Source: Planctomycetota bacterium
GTDB lineage: Bacteria > Planctomycetota > Phycisphaerae > UBA1845 > Fen-1342
DNA length: 9,334 nt
Assembly: GCA_030616465.1 (NCBI GenBank)
Contig: JAUWXH010000038.1
Coordinates: 1 to 9,334 of the forward strand
Reading direction: 5' to 3'
The notes under the pieces were generated by a model, which searched no databases, was not told the origin of the DNA, and saw only the letters and a program-made list of their open reading frames with translations. Below are positions 6,669-9,334 of this stretch, one piece after another. The stretch's first letter is position 1. Each line of letters opens with the position of its first letter. Both the position numbers and the translations under genes were made by a program.

Positions 6669-7918
6669 TGCCCGCCCGCCCGACCGCAACGGACGGCGAC
6701 TTCGTCCACCGCGACCTCGACAGCGGCGTCGAATTCGCCACCGAACTGCTGCCACAACGCGACACCGTCTCCATGTGCTTCCGCATGCTCACGGGCGTGG
6801 TGGACGATCCGCCGGAGCTGACCGGCGTCGGGTCGCTCGTCGAGCGAACGCTGTCCAAGGGGACCGAGCGCTACGATGGGCGGGCACTGGCGGATGCCTT
6901 TGACTCCGTTGGAGCGCAGTGGTCGTCGCTGAGCGGCCGCCAGTCGATGATCGTCCGTGTCGTGTGTCTGCCCGAGTTCGTGTTGGACGTGGTGGATCTC
7001 GTGGCGGAGATGATCTGCCACCCCACGTTCCCACAGGATGCTTGCCAGGTCGCCGTGGAGCTGGCCCAGCAAGACCTCCGCCACATGGAGGACGAGCCGC
7101 ACGAGCTGCTGCGGGTCATGATCCAGCGGCTCACGCTCGGACCGCTGCTAGGCCGCTACCCCGGCGGCGAGCCCGAGACGCTGGCCCGCATCACGCGGGA
7201 TGAGATCCAGTCGCACTGGCGGCAGTGCTACGACGCCGGCCGATTGCAGGTTGCCGTTGCCGGGCCGGTGGATGCTGATGCGCTGGCCGGGCGGATCGAC
7301 GCCCAGTTCGCCGGTCTGGGGCGGACGCAGCGTGCCGGTCGCGAGCCGGCCGACTTCACTTTTCGACCAGGCCGACTGCACCGCCACAAGGACCTCCAGC
7401 AGGAATACATCGGCATCACGCTCCCGGGTGTTCCCCGCGACCACCAGGACTTCGCCACCGAGCAGGTGCTGATCGGCGTCCTTTCCGGCGGCATGAGCGG
7501 ACGGTTGTTCACCGAGGTGCGCGAGAAGCAGGGGCTGGTCTACTGGGTGGGGGCCTGGCACGAGGAGCCGCGCGGCAAAGGCGTCGTCCACCTGGGCGCC
7601 GGCACCACGCCCGAGCGCTGCCACCGCACCTATAAAACCCTACTTCGCGAGCTGGAACGGCTGGCCGAGGACTTGAGCGAAGCAGAGACCTGCCGGGCCC
7701 GCGATGGCCTCATCGCCCAGCACGAGACCGAGAGCGACCTGACCCGGGCCCGAGCCGCCGGCCTGAGCGATGATCTCTTCCATTTCTCACGCCCGGTCGG
7801 CCTGACGCCCAAGCTCCAAGCAATCCGCGCGGTAACCGTGGCGGACGTGGAGGGCTTGGTCCTCCGTCTGCCACGCGACCAGATCTGCGTCGCCACGCTC
7901 GGACCGCGGGCTCTGTAG
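6668..7918 (+). CDS. M16 (insulinase/pitrilysin) family peptidase homologue, zinc site degenerate
   Basis: At 416 residues this has the length of a single M16B subunit (two-domain half of the clamshell). The N-terminal motif normally reading HxxEH before a 'xKGT' ending is present in position but altered: GVGSLVERTLSKGT at 53-66 has S56, E59 and R60. The third metal ligand, usually in an 'EE' pair before '..EDxP', reads QQD (134-136) before MEDEP. The C-terminal domain keeps the family signature SGGMSGRLFTEVREKQGLVY at 273-292, with R285 and Y292 as the R/Y pair. M16B enzymes often work as heterodimers in which one subunit carries the zinc and the other the R/Y pair, so this looks like the non-catalytic partner. 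No signal peptide is seen. GGAG at 6659-6662 lies 5 nt before the ATG, inside the mutase gene, so the two are co-translated. No catalytic partner is present in the window. Confidence 0.9.
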   Translation: MPARPTATDGDFVHRDLDSGVEFATELLPQRDTVSMCFRMLTGVVDDPPELTGVGSLVERTLSKGTERYDGRALADAFDSVGAQWSSLSGRQSMIVRVVCLPEFVLDVVDLVAEMICHPTFPQDACQVAVELAQQDLRHMEDEPHELLRVMIQRLTLGPLLGRYPGGEPETLARITRDEIQSHWRQCYDAGRLQVAVAGPVDADALAGRIDAQFAGLGRTQRAGREPADFTFRPGRLHRHKDLQQEYIGITLPGVPRDHQDFATEQVLIGVLSGGMSGRLFTEVREKQGLVYWVGAWHEEPRGKGVVHLGAGTTPERCHRTYKTLLRELERLAEDLSEAETCRARDGLIAQHETESDLTRARAAGLSDDLFHFSRPVGLTPKLQAIRAVTVADVEGLVLRLPRDQICVATLGPRAL

Positions 7919-8008
7919 CGGTCACCTCGCACGAGAATGCCCAGTAGCGAGCCTGCGCGTTGACGCTCCGCCAGACTGGGGCCGCGACGGGAGGGGCCGG
8001 TAGGGGTG

Positions 8009-8033
8009 GCCGGCGCGGCAAACGCCGCGTGGC
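8009..8033. terminator. GC-rich hairpin between convergent genes
   Basis: CGCGGC (8014-8019), loop AAAC, GCCGCG (8024-8029) form a perfect 6-bp stem. A further GCC/GGC pairing (8009-8011 with 8031-8033) extends it across a small internal loop. It sits in the 137-nt gap between the end of the M16 gene and the end of the HD-GYP gene, where a bidirectional terminator would be expected. No T-run follows on either strand, so it is not a classical intrinsic terminator. The rest of 7919-8055 shows nothing recognisable. Confidence 0.35.
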
Positions 8034-8055
8034 AATGCCCGGAACAGCACCAGGG

Positions 8056-9063
8056 CTAAGCGCTCACCGATTCCACGGACGTGTCGACCAGGGCGGCCGG
8101 GTTCTCATCCAGCATATCGAGTAATATCGCCACCAACGACGGATCCAGGTCTTCGCTCTCGGCTGCCGCCGCCAGTATCTCTCTGCAGCGTGCAGATGAG
8201 CATGCCGGCCGGTAGGATCTCGCCGTGCTGATTGCATCGAAGACGTCCGCCACGGCCACGATGCGCGGGAGCAGCAGCAGTTGGTCACCGTGCAGCCCGT
8301 CGGGGTAGCCGCTGCCGTTGGGCCGCTCGTGGTGCCAGCGCACGAGCGGCAGCACGTTTCGGAATGTTCGCAAGGGCTCCAGAACATCGTGGCCGACAAT
8401 GGGATGTCGCTTGACGATGCTCATCTCTTCATCAGTGAGCTTGCCGGCCTTGTTGAGAATCTGGTCCGGAACGGCAACCTTGCCGATGTCGTGCACGATT
8501 CCACCGGTCCTGAGGGCGGACAGGTCCTCCTGGCTGACACTGACACGCCGGCCGATCTCGACGCAGTACGTGGCCACGCGCTCGACGTGGCCGCGCGTGT
8601 AAGCGTCTCTTCCCTCGATCGCGTTGGCCAGCGAGGTGATGATCGCCGTGGCATCCTCAAGCGAATCGGTGGCGCGTTTGACCCGGAGAGCGTTGAACAA
8701 GCGGATGAGGATTTCACCCGCTGGTGCGGGCAGCGGAATGCAGTCGTCGGCCCCGGCGGCGAATGTCTCGGCGCGCCGGCTGGCGTCGGTGGGCGCTAAC
8801 ACGAAGACGACGGACACGAAGGCCGTCCGCGGGTCGAATTTGATGTGGCGGCACAGTTCGATATACGGGCCTGGCTTCGTTTGGGGGGTGAGAAGCACCA
8901 GGTCGACATCGGGCTCGCTCCGAAGTCGGCGCAGGACGCCCGCGGGCGACTCGCAACGCGTGCAGCGCCACGATTTCGCTACCAGCGCCGCCCCCAGCTC
9001 GGGTGCGGCGTCGGCCGGACCGACCAGCAGGATGTGTCCCAATGTGGTTGTGGGCAGATCCAT
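8056..9063 (-). CDS. HD-GYP domain cyclic-di-GMP phosphodiesterase with degenerate receiver domain
   Basis: The 335-residue product has an N-terminal receiver-like domain (about 8-127) and a C-terminal HD-GYP domain (about 135-320), the layout of RpfG-type response regulators that hydrolyse cyclic-di-GMP in the cytoplasm. The HD-GYP set is complete: H159 (RGH), H191-D192 in HDIGK, H220 (KRHP), H244-H245-E246-R-P-N-G-S-G-Y-P (GYP at 252-254) and D273 in ADVFDA. The receiver keeps its spacing but not its chemistry: the acidic pair is replaced (ILLVGPA, 11-17), the phosphoacceptor Asp is Thr59 (VLLTPQ) and the Lys-Pro switch reads IPLPAP. It is therefore probably not controlled by phosphorylation. 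The ATG at 9063-9061 is chosen because AAGG lies 7 nt upstream and the receiver fold starts just after it. ATG 9123 is the alternative, adding 20 residues, but its GGAAGG directly abuts the codon. It stands alone, convergent with the M16 gene. Confidence 0.92.
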   Translation of the reverse strand: MDLPTTTLGHILLVGPADAAPELGAALVAKSWRCTRCESPAGVLRRLRSEPDVDLVLLTPQTKPGPYIELCRHIKFDPRTAFVSVVFVLAPTDASRRAETFAAGADDCIPLPAPAGEILIRLFNALRVKRATDSLEDATAIITSLANAIEGRDAYTRGHVERVATYCVEIGRRVSVSQEDLSALRTGGIVHDIGKVAVPDQILNKAGKLTDEEMSIVKRHPIVGHDVLEPLRTFRNVLPLVRWHHERPNGSGYPDGLHGDQLLLLPRIVAVADVFDAISTARSYRPACSSARCREILAAAAESEDLDPSLVAILLDMLDENPAALVDTSVESVSA

Positions 9064-9334
9064 GGCCGAGCCTTGCCAGTATGGAAAGGGTCGCGCAGAC
9101 GCTGGCGCACGTAGCACCTGCATCCTTCCACGCCATATCCGTTATCGGCATGGGATTCAGGGACATGAGCAGTTTCACTTTTAAGGAGTGAGTCGACTCG
9201 GACGATGAGCTTGCTGAGGCCCGCCGCCGGCCCGACCGGCAATGCCGAGGTGTGTCCCCGGGAGTGGTTGCCCGACCGCCGCGGCTGGGCTGGCGCCGAC
9301 CGTGCGTAGCGGAGGGGGTCGTCGCTGTCGGGAC
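9064..9334. other. No confident gene; leader of the HD-GYP gene and right edge
   Basis: This 271-nt stretch should hold the promoter of the HD-GYP gene, but I find no pair of -35/-10 boxes good enough to name. On the plus strand there is a 34-codon frame at 9205-9309 with AAGGAG (9183-9188) 16 nt upstream, too far to support it. On the minus strand a Pro/Arg/Gly-rich frame is open from the window end to a TAA at 9183-9181, and another from the end passes into the HD-GYP gene. None resembles a known protein, and all fit chance open frames in GC-rich DNA. Confidence 0.4.
9071..9074 (-). promoter_or_regulatory. Ribosome binding site supporting the HD-GYP start
   Basis: The minus strand reads AAGG, 7 nt before the ATG at 9063-9061. 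It favours this start over the ATG at 9123. Confidence 0.35.

Noticed and set aside
4986..6755. A 589-codon open frame on the minus strand across the whole mutase gene
   Set aside because: It is antisense to a mutase with all catalytic motifs intact. Its translation is repetitive Val/Gly/Ala/His/Glu without any recognisable domain. It is the usual result of strong GC bias at third codon positions.
8281..8799. Plus-strand open frame of 172 codons opposite the HD-GYP gene
   Set aside because: It is antisense to the intact HD-GYP catalytic motifs and shows no recognisable domain.
9226..9240. Inverted repeat GCCGG-cccga-CCGGC
   Set aside because: A 5-bp GC stem is expected by chance in DNA this GC-rich and is not next to a gene end.
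9205..9309. Possible 34-residue plus-strand gene near the right edge
   Set aside because: The only Shine-Dalgarno-like site (AAGGAG at 9183-9188) is 16 nt from the ATG. The product is short and compositionally plain.
1..9334. Defence island, mobile element, CRISPR, tRNA or rRNA
   Set aside because: No transposase, integrase, nuclease-like, toxin/antitoxin or phage domain, no direct-repeat array and no tRNA/rRNA signature was seen on either strand.

Overview
The window is a GC-rich, densely coding piece of bacterial chromosome with eight complete protein genes and one partial gene. I see no rRNA, tRNA, CRISPR array, insertion sequence or phage gene. The high GC, strong G/C preference at third codon positions and several exported proteins of unknown function (notably an OB-fold-like membrane-anchored protein of a style I associate with Planctomycetota) suggest a planctomycete-like bacterium. 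That placement is an inference.

Left part (1-4959, all minus strand, transcribed right to left): one tightly packed gene cluster that looks like a single operon. In order of transcription it encodes a TIM-barrel-like protein with a CxCxxC cluster (3784-4959), a probable exported or lipid-anchored NTF2-like protein (3160-3762), an OB-fold-like protein with signal peptide and C-terminal membrane anchor (2342-3184), an amidohydrolase of the metal-dependent TIM-barrel class (1239-2345), a PLP-dependent trans-sulfuration enzyme of the cystathionine gamma-synthase/beta-lyase family (28-1206), and the first codons of a further gene running off the left edge (1-28). Junctions are +21, -25, -4, +32 and -1 nt, so co-translation is likely. 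The cluster joins two recognisable small-molecule enzymes to three uncharacterised proteins, and no known pathway explains the set.

Middle (4960-7918): a 116-nt divergent intergenic region separates the left operon from a plus-strand pair. The first gene encodes a phosphomannomutase/phosphoglucomutase with an unusual cysteine-containing N-terminal extension. The second, coupled through a TGATG overlap, encodes an M16-family peptidase homologue that has lost the zinc-binding HxxEH motif but kept the R/Y pair.

Right part (7919-9334): a short convergent intergenic region with a GC-rich hairpin, then a minus-strand gene for an HD-GYP cyclic-di-GMP phosphodiesterase whose N-terminal receiver-like domain lacks the phosphoacceptor aspartate. 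The last ~270 nt hold no gene I can defend.

I do not see a clear defence or mobile system. The points most worth a second look are the Cys-rich mutase extension, the degenerate M16 protein in its operon, the pseudo-receiver HD-GYP protein and the operon of exported unknowns.
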